A stretch of DNA of 25,343 nt, from contig UQCR01000099.1 of assembly GCA_900539655.1 (NCBI GenBank), positions 1 to 25,343 of the forward strand, given 5' to 3'. The position numbers and the translations under genes are program-made. The notes below the pieces were generated by a model. It saw only the letters and a list, made by a program, of their open reading frames with translations. It ran no database searches and was not told the origin of the DNA. The stretch is from an uncultured Robinsoniella sp. GTDB taxonomy: Bacteria; Bacillota; Clostridia; Lachnospirales; Lachnospiraceae. Of the stretch, positions 14,231 through 24,832 are shown piece by piece. The number at the start of each line of letters is the position of its first letter. Within the stretch, counting starts at the first letter, position 1.

Positions 14231-17200
14231 ATGTTTGCCAAAATAAAACGAACACTAAAAGAAAATAAAGGCTTCACATTATTAGAAATGATTTCCGTAA
14301 TCACCGTTGTTGCCGTAATCGGTACAATCGTAACAGTAGCTGTTTACGGTTATATGGTAACCGCATATATGCTAAAAGCAAATCAAACAGCGGAAACTGT
14401 TTTTTACGCTGCTCAAAATTATCTTACACAGCTTAAAGATACTGGTGCATTAGAAGAATTTAATGAGCGTAATGCTACATATGATGCCGGGCTTAATAAA
14501 GATCAGATGAAAGAGATCCTAAATGATAATGGGTATTTTTCTGATGAAAATGCTAAATTAGAATGGGAAGAGAATCATAAAAGCAGTAGTATCGTTTCTC
14601 TGTTCATAAATGCAAAAAAAGGCGGTGAAAAGGGAGATAGGGAATTAATGTCTCAAAAATATGGGACAGATGAGTCTAACTTCCCTACATATAACCCCTT
14701 TTGGGCAGAAATAGTGGAACCCAGCATCAAAGATGAAAATATAACAGATCATTGCTTTTTATTGGAATACGATGAAAAAACTGGTATTGTACTAAGTGTT
14801 TTTTATTCGGAAAAAATAGATAATTTTTGTTATAAAAGCAATTTCATCTATCCATATGACGGCAATACAAATGAAAAATACAATGTAATAAATCGCGACG
14901 CCAAAAGCCTAAAAGATAAGCGTCAGGGCTACTACGGAATAAACATGTCCAATTATGCCAACAGCACAGTTGAGGTATATCAGCCGGCTGTAAAATTAGT
15001 GAACAGTGACAGACTGTATTTAGAATGGCAGGATAAGAATTTACCACTTGAAGGAGCAGGGGCGGAGGCAGGTAACCCTGCTTTTTCCGCTGATTCCTCT
15101 CTGGCGGGAAAACTGTATTATGATGTGAAAATCAAGTCCAAGAACAGACCCGACTTCAGTATTAGCGTCGGAAAGGTAAAAGCAGGTGTGGGAACACCTT
15201 CTGATTGGAAAACTGCGGAAGATAAAGCGGGGACCTCTTCTACAGACCCGATCTTTATTTACGACAGCAGTACCAATACATACTCTTTGAGTCTGGATTG
15301 TATTCATTACAGCATTTTGGAAAAATACAAAGGGATTTTATCTACAGATTATATTTACTGTGAAGTTATTCCCAAATTGGAAGGGATGTCCGTTTCAGAC
15401 CAAAAAGGTGTTTCCAATTATGAAAGTGCTAATTTTGGTGGAGGAGAAGAAAAAGCAGATTATAATGGCGTAATGGTAGATGCAGGCGGAAGCGGTAAGA
15501 TGGAAACTGGTCTGGAAGAAAATGATTCCACTTCCGATTCTCCTTATACCATTAAGTATGCGAGACATCTGAACAATATGCGGAACGTGACAGCAGAATC
15601 TTATTTCCTGCAAACAGACGATATCAATTGGAAACTGCCTGAATACAACAATGACAGTTCTCATACGGTCATGTTAAATAAGAAGCTCTTTGAACCATTG
15701 GTGTTTGTAAAAGAAGTAAAGGCTGATCAAAACGATCTGACTAATATCGTATCAGAATTTAAAGGAAATTATGCCGTCGGAGAAACATTAGAAGAAGACA
15801 ATAATAAACGCAATTTCCAGATAACGGGCATAGATATCAAAGCGGATGCTAAAATTGGTAATAACGTAGGGCTTTTTGCAGCAAACAGTGGGGAGATTAA
15901 AGGTCTTCGTCTCCTGGATTCATCCGTGTCCGGAATTTCAAATGTTGGTGCTGTTGCAGGCTCAAATAATGTTTCCGGTAAGATTATGGATGTACAGGTA
16001 CAGGCAACCGTACAGGCAAAAAATGTAAACAGCAGCGGCGAAGAAAGCGGCAGCACGGAAGTTACTGATTTTGGTAAAAACATTGGCGGTGTGATTGGTG
16101 AAAATAAGGGAGTAGTGTCCAATGTAACCACCCTGCCGGTTATTGACAATGATAAAAAAGCAACGCAGAATGTAGTATCCGGAACATATAACGTCGGCGG
16201 CATTATTGGATTAAACCATTCGGATAAAGTAACTTCGCTTAAAAATTATAATAATTTAGGCATTGTAACCGATGGGGATGGAACAATACAGAATTTTGGC
16301 GGAATTGCCGGTCAAAATGAAAGTGTTGGAAAATTGGCAAGTTGCGTTAATAAAGGTGTCATTCAGCTGAATAATAAAAATGAACAACCGAATGCTTCCG
16401 GAGCTTTATCCCAGGAACCGTTATACATTGGTGGAATTGTAGGATATAACAAGGGCAGTTTAAATAAATGTGAAAATGTACTGGATGAAACATATTTTAC
16501 TAACTGCGATAGTCTTTTACAAAATTGCATAAATGATTTGAATAAAGCGGATGGTAAATTACCCTCATACTTAGGCAGATGCGTCGGAGGGATTGCAGGC
16601 GGTAATTTCGGAGATAAAGCAAAAGTAACGGATTGTTTCGTCAATAATGCCGTTTTGGGTAAAGATTTCGTTGGTGGACTTATTGGCGTAAACATGGGAA
16701 CCGTTTCAAATGGAGGGCTTATATCCACAATTCTGGAAAATGTCACAGGACGCAAAGAGGATGTGGATGGTCTTGTAATTGGAAGCGGTAATATGGTTGG
16801 GGGGATTTTTGGGTACACATATGCTGAAAATTCCACAATTTCCAATTATGTTAATTCTTCAAATGTTCTGGGTGCATCTATGGTTGGCGGTATTATAGGA
16901 ATGAATGGTGCGTACTTTAACAGTATTCAGGATTTGCTGGATGCTGACTGGAATGGGAATCTGGACGTACTTGCTTCCGGCACCGAGGAATACTATAAGA
17001 AACTCATGCAGAAAGATTTGAATGATGCAGAGAGAAGTAATATAGAAAATGCTTTACGAGATTATTATTCAGCACTCATGCAAGGCGGATTGCCCGCGGA
17101 AAATTCCAAGTCCGGAAGTAAAATAAGCAACTGTACCAATACCGGATTTGTATACGCAGCAAAACGTTACAGCGGGGGAATTACAGGTGTAAACTATGGA

Positions 17201-20200
17201 GAATTAAATAAATGTCTGAGCAGCTATGAAGAGAAAGAAAATAGCATTATTAATGCCAAATATGATTTTCTTACAACAGCTGACTGCGCCGGAGGAATCG
17301 CAGGTTTAAACCTGGGAACTGTGGTTGGGGACGGAACAAACAAGGCTGACACCAATAATTATGTATATGGCAATTCATTTGTGGGTGGAATTGTTGGATG
17401 GAATGTATCCTCAATCAGTGGATACCGCAGTGTTTCGGGATGTGTACGGGGACGTAATAATTACGTTGGCGGATATCTTGGAATGAATTCTGATATAAGC
17501 GGTATAAACGGTGTTGAAGTAACCTATAATGGCGGTGCCGATTCACAGATAACCGGTAAGAATTATGTAGGCGGTCTCATTGGCTGCAATATAGTTCCCA
17601 TTGAGAAAAATGATAAAACCGAGGTTCAGATCACAGGCGCAACTGCCGGCAAAATCTCGATTAAAGGGGAAGCATATGTAGGCGGTGTGATTGGTTATCA
17701 TTCCTGTGTGGAAAATTTGAATAATGTGCCAATTCAATGTGCCAGTCTGACTGCATATTATCCTTATGGTGTCTTTGATGCAAATACTTCACAGGAACTG
17801 GGCGGAGTTCAAAAGACGATGACGAATTTCGTTAGCTGCCGTAACACAGCTTCTGTTACAGGCTCCCGCTACGTGGGCGGCATTATTGGATGTAATGAAA
17901 AGGGAAGTAATTTGACGGTAACTTCAAGCAATAACTATGGAGACGTATCGATTGTAATACCGGACGGCATTCAAATAGAAGAAGATGCCGCAACTTCTGA
18001 TCAAATCACTGGAACTTCCTATTTTATCGGAGGTATTACCGGTAGAAATACATCCACTGGTTTAATTCAGCAATGCTATAACGAAGGAAGTGTGAAATCG
18101 CCAAGTAAATATCTGGGCGGACTGTGTGAAGTAAATGAGGGCAGGATTCTAAAGTGTGTTATCGGAGATGCAAAAAGCTTCAAAATTGAAGGAAAGAGCA
18201 GTGTTGGAGGAATCGTAGGATTAAATCATACAACAGATCCTTCAAATCCTGCGCGGGTTGAAAATTGCAGTGCCAATCAATATGCTTCCATTGTTGGCGG
18301 CAGTAATACAGGCGGCTTAGTTGGTACAAATGAAGCTTCCATTGTAAATTGTACCACTTATGCAAATGTATCGGCACCGGGCGGAGATAAAGTAGGCGGT
18401 ATCGCCGGATTTAACAAAGGCAGTATCTCCGGTACAGCTATCGGCAGTGAACGGATAATTCCTACTGTAGCAGGCAGAAACTATGTGGGCGGACTGATCG
18501 GCGTTAATGAAGGGATTCTTTTACAGGAGGACACTGACAACGATACCTCCCAGGGAGCACAGCCTACGCTTGAGAATTTGGTGAACCGGGCAAATGTAAC
18601 GGGCGAAAATTATGTGGGCGGTATCGTGGGCAGCCATAATTCCAAGAGCATTAAATCCTGCAAAAACTATGGCAATATTACATCTGAGATAAGAGATGCA
18701 TCGGATAATGTTACAGGATCCGGTTATGCAGGCGGTATCACCGGAGTGAATGAATCCGGAAAAGAAATTTCAGATTGTCAGAACTATGGAAATGTTACCA
18801 GTAATTACGGACAGTCCGGTGGCATCGTAGGAATGAATTTAGGAACGTTACTAAGATGCAGCAATAGTTCCGGTACCATAAGAAGTGATTATGCCCAGGC
18901 AGGTGGGATCACAGGGATCAATAACGGCAACATTCAGGCAAATACGAATCAGGGAAGTGTAACCGGAGCGGTTACCGGTACCGAGCGCAATGCAATCGGA
19001 GGAATCGCCGGAATCAATAACGGTGCCTCCCAGGGAATAACAGCAGGTGAAATTACTGACTCTACATCAAAGTCGAATAATACGAATTCAAACTCCATTA
19101 CAGGCAGTAATATTGTCGGAGGGATTATCGGCTGGAACCAGGGAACTGTCACCATGAAAAAGAACAGTGGGGCAGACAATATTGTTACCATTAATATTAA
19201 TGTAAGTCAGGCGGCTGTTAACAGTACCTCGGGAAATACCCCATTAATCGGCGGCATTATCGGAAAAGATGACAGAAAAGTTTCGGCATCGAATCCGCCA
19301 AGTATTGAAAACTATATATATAGCGGAACCATTCAAATTAACGAAATGGCACAGACCTTATATGCCGGTGGCATTATCGGATACAATAATAAAGGGCATG
19401 TTGTTAAAAACTGTGAATTCAGAGGTGCTATAAATGGTCTGGGAAACAGGAATTTTGACGATAAGGGAAATTTAAAGACAGATGGCGGTATAGGCGGAAT
19501 TACGGGACGTAATGCGGGTACTATTTATTTGAACCGTATCGGGGACAGTGATGAATATGCGGCTAACTCCACTACAGATATTCGGACATCGGTAAATGGA
19601 TGTACGAATGTGGGTGGAATAGTGGGCATTGGTGATAAGGACAGCAGTATATTGTGTGACACACCCAATAATGGCAATGCACGCAATGGATATATTGTTA
19701 ACCGGAGCCTTGTAACTGGTTTTTTAAATGCAGGCGGCATATATGGAAATAGTAGTGTTGCTATAGAAAACTGTAAAAACAGGGGCATCATCGGAGGAAA
19801 AACCCGTATCGGAGGAATCAGCGGATACCAAAACAGTTCCGCAAATATTACAAATTGTGAGAATACAGCCGAAGCCCAGATCAATCCTTTGCAGGAAAAC
19901 AGCAGCGATTTAGGAGGTATTGTAGGATATGCCGGGAATACAAAATTGACCGATTGCATTAACCTGGGAAAAATCTGCTACACAAGTGACAGTAACAAAC
20001 CAGCTGGAATTACAAATGTAGGCGGCATTGCAGGCAATGGTTCTTCCACTACATTTGTTAATTGTAACAATGGTACCAGTGATATGACATCACAGGATTT
20101 TCTTACCTGTGACGCAAGAAATGCAGGCGGAATTGTTGGTAATTACGCAGGTTATAAGCCGGCAAAAGAAATGAAGAACTGGGATGATCTCACAACGCTG

Positions 20201-23200
20201 ACCACGAGCTTTGAATCCTGTAACAATTATATGAATATTGTTATGAATGGAGAATCATGCGGGTCTGTGGGAGGTATAGTGGGCAATGCTACCGGTAATG
20301 ACTATTATCTGGTTATGAATGGTTGTAACAACCGTGGAAAAATTAAGATGAATTCCATTAAAAAACTGGATATATACAATTATCAATATTGCGGTATGGG
20401 TGGAATTGTCGGCTATGCAACAACAAAAGTATACATTAATAACTGCATTAATGATGGAGTCGTTGATTCCAATAACTTTGCCCAGGTTGGAGGCATCATA
20501 GGAGTTATAAAAAGTAAAAGTAATTCGACATCTGTTGGTTTAATTGAAAACTGTAAGAATACGGCAACCGGTACCATAATAGCCGGAGGTGATGTAGGAG
20601 GCATAATCGGAAGACAGGAAGATGGAGCATACCTGAAAGTTCGAAAGAATGAAAACAGCGGTTCCATCAGCGGAATCCAAAACGTAGGCGGCATCTTAGG
20701 GCGGATCTACCAGGGAACTTCCAGTGCAACTAATACAGGAGAATACAGTAGTTGTACGAATAAAGGAACTGTATCTGCCATCTGGAATCAGGAAGCAAAC
20801 GCGACACCATCTGGTATTGGCGGATGTGTAGGTGCTATGCCTTATGCCGGAGAATTATTAACAGACCTAATCAATGAAGGAGCTGTCTCTGTTGATACGT
20901 CAGTGGGTACCAAGACTGTGACAGGAGTAGGCGGTATCGTAGGAGTATTAGGCAATACAGGTAATGCAAATAGTACATTCAAAAATTGTATAAATAAGAA
21001 AGACCTGGTGTTTGACAGAGCAGATATCCAGATTAATTCCTTAGGTGGTATTGCAGGTTCCATGACTTCACCATCAGGAACAGCGCTAAACGGATGTGTA
21101 AATTATGCCAGTGTTATCGCCAATGATTCCTCTGTAAACGTAGGCGGAATAACAGGTAATCTAACCAGTGGAACCATTACCGCGTGCTCAACCCAGATTC
21201 CCAAAGGCGCAAAAACTCCTGTAATTCAGGGAGGACTGCGCGTTGGAGGAATTGCAGGTTATGTCAGCGGTGTTGCTACGAAGGTTATGAGTGATATTAA
21301 AATTGATCCCGATAATGAATCAAAGCAGTTCCGGGCTACTTATAACTCCTTCCACGTAATTGCAGATAAAGAGGCCGGAGGCATAGTCGGAGAATTAGCA
21401 GGTTCAGCGGTTATCTCTGTTTACAATACGGGAAATGTATCTGTGAAGCGGGTAGCAGCAAGCGAGTTGTCAAATATGAATTCAGCTGGCGGTATCATAG
21501 GATATGCAAACGATGCGTCCACTCTGAATAAAGGTATTATCATTAATTGTTACAGCCTTGGTAAAATCGGTTGGAGTGATGGGAAGGGGGCATCTAAAGA
21601 TGAAGTATGCGGTTACATCGGGGGAATAATAGGAGCTCGCAGATATATAGGAAACGGCAGTGACTTAAGAGATAAAACATGTACCGGAGCCAGTATGCGT
21701 GACTGTTATTTTATCAGTGACCGGGTGGAATCCACCCTGCCATATTCAAAGCTTGGCAGCACCTCTTTAAAACTTCATAAGTGGATGGTTGGCAACGAAC
21801 CATTTGCAAAATACAATACCGACAATGGCGATAGTCAAAGCTATACGGAAAAAGATAATGTAGGTGAAAAAGGTTATTGGAATGAGGTTAGTTTTGATAA
21901 ACTTCTGGATACCATAGGAAAAACAGATGATTTCATCTGGAATAAAGATGATGAATTAGCAAATGTAAATAATATTTTACAGAATTATTTTTATGAATTG
22001 CCAATACCGGATACAAAGGAGATTACCGGAGTAATGGGCACCACCTATGAAATGAAATGGAAAGGCCTCGTAGGTCTGACCAGCGGTTATGAAGTCTCGA
22101 TCTTTACCGATTTTGAAACTGTAGATGGTATTAAAACAGGCAAAGGGTCAGCTATATGGACTCAGCACTATGACAGCACTAACCTGGAAGGATTGACATT
22201 AAATCTCAAAAATATTTCAAATAAATATATGGGAGAAAAATTATATTTATCCATTCAGGCAAAAGGATACAGTATTGGTGAAGGAGATAGTAAAATTGAT
22301 ATCACCACAGACAGTAAAACATCCATCGTCCAGTCTTTTGTGATGATGCCTCCACTGCCTGTCGTAGATGTTCCCAATAAAATGGATATCCAACAGGAAT
22401 CTAATGGCAGTAAGGTGACTCTTTCCATTAAAAATCTAAAAGATTTTTATAAAAACAGCCCCTATAAAGATTATGCAGGTCTACAGGCATTGAGCCAGGG
22501 AAATCTTTTAGAAGAAAATTTATATGATATGTATCAAAATGGAACGGCTACCATAAAAGTGATTGATTATTTCTTAAATAATGAAAACGATGTATATTTT
22601 CAGTGGCATTCCAATGAACATGTTATGGATATTAACTGGGCAACAGGAGAAGCGACCTTGACGATTGACTACAGCCTGCCGGGCGAAAAGTATGAAAATA
22701 AGTTCTGGCATGCATACTTAGTTCAGATATGTATATCGGATAAACAGAATTCTTCATCCTTAAATCCTGATGCATATTCAGATAACACCGTAAAATATCG
22801 TTATTTATCTTCCAATACGGAAGAAAAGAGGTTTTTACTCAGTACAGTTACTACCCTGACAGCACCAAAAGGTCTGGAGAAGACCTATACGGGTACCACG
22901 ACTGAACCATCCTACACTTTAACCTGGCAGAATCCAAATGAAAATAAGGAAAATGTAAAAGGGTATAAGGTTGTAGTGACCAATCCTGTTACAGGAAACT
23001 CTATAGAAAAGGAATTGCTTAAATCAGAAGCTCTTCGTTATGATTTAACCTCAGAAGATATTAAAAATTTGATGGGAGATGATTATCCAAAACCGGATGC
23101 GGTAAATAATACGCTGAACTGGTCTGTTACCGCTTTAAGCGGAAGTGTCATTGAAGACAAAGTATTTTATAATGACTCCGAACCAGCCACTGACACAATT

Positions 23201-24832
23201 ACACTGCCGCTGATGGAAAAACCGGTAAATACAATAACAGGAACGGTTCCCAGTGCTATTTATTATCCATATATTGTTGATTTCAATTGGAACGATGAGT
23301 TGTATTCTGCAAGTACCCAGTATGAATTTAAGTTGACGGTAACTTCAGAAGGTAAGGACGTAACTAAAGACGCAACCCTGAATTATTCTACAGGAACTAC
23401 CTGTCAGGTTGATTTGCCGAAAGCACTGGAGGCAGATTATAATATAGAACTGACGGTTAAAAGGGTGGGCAATATTGGTAAAACTCTGGATTCAGCAGTA
23501 GCATCCGGCACGTTAACCGTGAAAAAATCCCTGTCGGCTGTCACTTCCCTGACCTATTCAGATCCTAAGATCGACCAGGATGACTCCACTAAGATAAAGG
23601 TCAATCTGGCGTGGAAAATACCTGAGGGAGCCAATGAAACAAACTGTTCCGGATATTTATTTGCCATATTACCGGTAGGTGAACTGCAGATGGATCAAGC
23701 GATCACAACAGTTGTCAACGGCTGGGATACGGTTAAAACGGAACTGAAATTTGATACCTCCAATATTGGAAATGATTATTTTATTTATGCTTATGCTTTA
23801 GGCGTACAGGACGTATCCTCTACCTCTATTGGGAGTTCAATTTCTATGGTGATGCCAAAAGACAGATTAACAAAACCAGTGATTACGGGAGAAATCCAAC
23901 ATGCAGATGGTTCGCCAATCCCGCCAGAAGACGGTTGCAGCAGAGACGAATATGGCACACTGAAATATGTATTCAGTTGGAAAAATGACGAAAACGAACT
24001 TAACAAGATTAAAGGTTGCCGTATCATGCTGAAAGATGATGCCGGTAATACAATCTTACTGGATGGAAAGGAGTATACAGATATAACCGATCCGGGTATG
24101 AAAGAAAAAGAGGCACGTTACACACTTATAAAAGATCTGTCTCAATATGCCGGAAAGACTTTAAGCCTAAGTATTGTAAAGCTTACTGATTCCATAACAA
24201 CGCTTGCATCAGAAGCAGGAATTTTCCAGTTTACGGTTCCAAAAACAAAACTTGAAAGTCCGGAAAATATATCTCTTAATATGCAGTTAAGTGACGGTTC
24301 AGCGGCTGGTGATAGTTGTACGGAAGCGGAATTGAAATCATTGGTTTATGTATTCAGCTGGGAAAATAACGGGAAAGACTCCGGAAAAATCAAAGGACAT
24401 AAATTAATTTTAATGGATGGAGATCAGGAAATCACCTATAACAATGGAGATGACGAAATTGATGGTGAAGTAAAAGAAAATTCCATTCAAATGGATCTGT
24501 CGCAATACGCTGGTAAGTCTCTAGTTATGAAGATTATTAATATCCCGGCTGATGAAAATGAACTTATGTCTGATGCTGGCACCTATGAATTTATTGTTCC
24601 GACTATTGCACAGGCAAAATCATATCTGCAGACAGAACCATTCACGGTTCCGGCAGAGACAGCTCCTGATACGGAAAGAGAAACAGAAGCTTCAAAAAAG
24701 GAGGTCGTTACAGAAAAAGAAATACGCAGCGAGAAGGAACGTAATACAGATACAGAAATAAGTGCAAAAAAAATTGGTACAGAAAAAGGAACTTCAAATC
24801 AGGCAAGAGAAACTTCAAATGACCTAAAATAA
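14231..24832 (+). CDS. Giant prepilin-like GLUG/beta-helix adhesin
   Basis: This intact 3,533-residue protein (about 370-380 kDa) begins with a class III signal: a 14-residue leader ending KENKG, then FTLLEMISVITVVAVIGTIV with Glu+5. I choose the ATG at 14231 because AAAGGG lies upstream and it gives a normal leader; the ATG at 14174 has no site. After the pilin helix come a pilin-like head (to about 240), an Ig/Fn3-like stretch (about 240-390), an acidic linker, and a beta-helix of about fifty VGGIxGxN units (about 540-2470). About seven Fn3/Ig-like modules follow (about 2590-3460), then a Glu/Lys/Thr-rich tail of about 60 residues. There is no sortase motif. GLUG-type repeats occur in IgA1 proteases and adhesins. 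I infer a pilus-incorporated adhesin; the substrate is unknown. A weak promoter (TTTACT 14165, TATTAA 14188) may precede it. Confidence 0.9.
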   Translation: MFAKIKRTLKENKGFTLLEMISVITVVAVIGTIVTVAVYGYMVTAYMLKANQTAETVFYAAQNYLTQLKDTGALEEFNERNATYDAGLNKDQMKEILNDNGYFSDENAKLEWEENHKSSSIVSLFINAKKGGEKGDRELMSQKYGTDESNFPTYNPFWAEIVEPSIKDENITDHCFLLEYDEKTGIVLSVFYSEKIDNFCYKSNFIYPYDGNTNEKYNVINRDAKSLKDKRQGYYGINMSNYANSTVEVYQPAVKLVNSDRLYLEWQDKNLPLEGAGAEAGNPAFSADSSLAGKLYYDVKIKSKNRPDFSISVGKVKAGVGTPSDWKTAEDKAGTSSTDPIFIYDSSTNTYSLSLDCIHYSILEKYKGILSTDYIYCEVIPKLEGMSVSDQKGVSNYESANFGGGEEKADYNGVMVDAGGSGKMETGLEENDSTSDSPYTIKYARHLNNMRNVTAESYFLQTDDINWKLPEYNNDSSHTVMLNKKLFEPLVFVKEVKADQNDLTNIVSEFKGNYAVGETLEEDNNKRNFQITGIDIKADAKIGNNVGLFAANSGEIKGLRLLDSSVSGISNVGAVAGSNNVSGKIMDVQVQATVQAKNVNSSGEESGSTEVTDFGKNIGGVIGENKGVVSNVTTLPVIDNDKKATQNVVSGTYNVGGIIGLNHSDKVTSLKNYNNLGIVTDGDGTIQNFGGIAGQNESVGKLASCVNKGVIQLNNKNEQPNASGALSQEPLYIGGIVGYNKGSLNKCENVLDETYFTNCDSLLQNCINDLNKADGKLPSYLGRCVGGIAGGNFGDKAKVTDCFVNNAVLGKDFVGGLIGVNMGTVSNGGLISTILENVTGRKEDVDGLVIGSGNMVGGIFGYTYAENSTISNYVNSSNVLGASMVGGIIGMNGAYFNSIQDLLDADWNGNLDVLASGTEEYYKKLMQKDLNDAERSNIENALRDYYSALMQGGLPAENSKSGSKISNCTNTGFVYAAKRYSGGITGVNYGELNKCLSSYEEKENSIINAKYDFLTTADCAGGIAGLNLGTVVGDGTNKADTNNYVYGNSFVGGIVGWNVSSISGYRSVSGCVRGRNNYVGGYLGMNSDISGINGVEVTYNGGADSQITGKNYVGGLIGCNIVPIEKNDKTEVQITGATAGKISIKGEAYVGGVIGYHSCVENLNNVPIQCASLTAYYPYGVFDANTSQELGGVQKTMTNFVSCRNTASVTGSRYVGGIIGCNEKGSNLTVTSSNNYGDVSIVIPDGIQIEEDAATSDQITGTSYFIGGITGRNTSTGLIQQCYNEGSVKSPSKYLGGLCEVNEGRILKCVIGDAKSFKIEGKSSVGGIVGLNHTTDPSNPARVENCSANQYASIVGGSNTGGLVGTNEASIVNCTTYANVSAPGGDKVGGIAGFNKGSISGTAIGSERIIPTVAGRNYVGGLIGVNEGILLQEDTDNDTSQGAQPTLENLVNRANVTGENYVGGIVGSHNSKSIKSCKNYGNITSEIRDASDNVTGSGYAGGITGVNESGKEISDCQNYGNVTSNYGQSGGIVGMNLGTLLRCSNSSGTIRSDYAQAGGITGINNGNIQANTNQGSVTGAVTGTERNAIGGIAGINNGASQGITAGEITDSTSKSNNTNSNSITGSNIVGGIIGWNQGTVTMKKNSGADNIVTININVSQAAVNSTSGNTPLIGGIIGKDDRKVSASNPPSIENYIYSGTIQINEMAQTLYAGGIIGYNNKGHVVKNCEFRGAINGLGNRNFDDKGNLKTDGGIGGITGRNAGTIYLNRIGDSDEYAANSTTDIRTSVNGCTNVGGIVGIGDKDSSILCDTPNNGNARNGYIVNRSLVTGFLNAGGIYGNSSVAIENCKNRGIIGGKTRIGGISGYQNSSANITNCENTAEAQINPLQENSSDLGGIVGYAGNTKLTDCINLGKICYTSDSNKPAGITNVGGIAGNGSSTTFVNCNNGTSDMTSQDFLTCDARNAGGIVGNYAGYKPAKEMKNWDDLTTLTTSFESCNNYMNIVMNGESCGSVGGIVGNATGNDYYLVMNGCNNRGKIKMNSIKKLDIYNYQYCGMGGIVGYATTKVYINNCINDGVVDSNNFAQVGGIIGVIKSKSNSTSVGLIENCKNTATGTIIAGGDVGGIIGRQEDGAYLKVRKNENSGSISGIQNVGGILGRIYQGTSSATNTGEYSSCTNKGTVSAIWNQEANATPSGIGGCVGAMPYAGELLTDLINEGAVSVDTSVGTKTVTGVGGIVGVLGNTGNANSTFKNCINKKDLVFDRADIQINSLGGIAGSMTSPSGTALNGCVNYASVIANDSSVNVGGITGNLTSGTITACSTQIPKGAKTPVIQGGLRVGGIAGYVSGVATKVMSDIKIDPDNESKQFRATYNSFHVIADKEAGGIVGELAGSAVISVYNTGNVSVKRVAASELSNMNSAGGIIGYANDASTLNKGIIINCYSLGKIGWSDGKGASKDEVCGYIGGIIGARRYIGNGSDLRDKTCTGASMRDCYFISDRVESTLPYSKLGSTSLKLHKWMVGNEPFAKYNTDNGDSQSYTEKDNVGEKGYWNEVSFDKLLDTIGKTDDFIWNKDDELANVNNILQNYFYELPIPDTKEITGVMGTTYEMKWKGLVGLTSGYEVSIFTDFETVDGIKTGKGSAIWTQHYDSTNLEGLTLNLKNISNKYMGEKLYLSIQAKGYSIGEGDSKIDITTDSKTSIVQSFVMMPPLPVVDVPNKMDIQQESNGSKVTLSIKNLKDFYKNSPYKDYAGLQALSQGNLLEENLYDMYQNGTATIKVIDYFLNNENDVYFQWHSNEHVMDINWATGEATLTIDYSLPGEKYENKFWHAYLVQICISDKQNSSSLNPDAYSDNTVKYRYLSSNTEEKRFLLSTVTTLTAPKGLEKTYTGTTTEPSYTLTWQNPNENKENVKGYKVVVTNPVTGNSIEKELLKSEALRYDLTSEDIKNLMGDDYPKPDAVNNTLNWSVTALSGSVIEDKVFYNDSEPATDTITLPLMEKPVNTITGTVPSAIYYPYIVDFNWNDELYSASTQYEFKLTVTSEGKDVTKDATLNYSTGTTCQVDLPKALEADYNIELTVKRVGNIGKTLDSAVASGTLTVKKSLSAVTSLTYSDPKIDQDDSTKIKVNLAWKIPEGANETNCSGYLFAILPVGELQMDQAITTVVNGWDTVKTELKFDTSNIGNDYFIYAYALGVQDVSSTSIGSSISMVMPKDRLTKPVITGEIQHADGSPIPPEDGCSRDEYGTLKYVFSWKNDENELNKIKGCRIMLKDDAGNTILLDGKEYTDITDPGMKEKEARYTLIKDLSQYAGKTLSLSIVKLTDSITTLASEAGIFQFTVPKTKLESPENISLNMQLSDGSAAGDSCTEAELKSLVYVFSWENNGKDSGKIKGHKLILMDGDQEITYNNGDDEIDGEVKENSIQMDLSQYAGKSLVMKIINIPADENELMSDAGTYEFIVPTIAQAKSYLQTEPFTVPAETAPDTERETEASKKEVVTEKEIRSEKERNTDTEISAKKIGTEKGTSNQARETSNDLK
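15840..21640 (+). repeat. Array of about fifty GLUG-like repeats within the giant prepilin
   Basis: A unit of roughly 25-60 residues recurs, each with a (V/I/A)GG(I/L)xG core and usually a following NC-N-G turn (for example SCVNKG, NCTNTG, DCQNYG, NCKNRG). I count 49 GG-containing cores from IGGVIGEN to IGGIIGAR, plus two degenerate ones at the start. At DNA level GGCGGxATxxTxGG-type words recur throughout. Spacing is irregular, so this is a diverged protein repeat rather than a recent tandem array. Confidence 0.88.
23868..24610 (+). repeat. Tandem pair of homologous C-terminal modules in the giant prepilin
   Basis: Two successive modules of about 120 residues share YVFSW, KIKG, a DLSQYAGK(T/S)L segment (near 24138 and 24495), an EAG/DAG turn and a closing F(T/I)VP strand. 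They look like a duplicated Ig/Fn3-type domain and are more alike than any other pair in the C-terminal region. Confidence 0.75.

Noticed and set aside
15840..21640. CRISPR array
   Set aside because: The repeats are protein-coding, irregular in spacing and diverged at DNA level.
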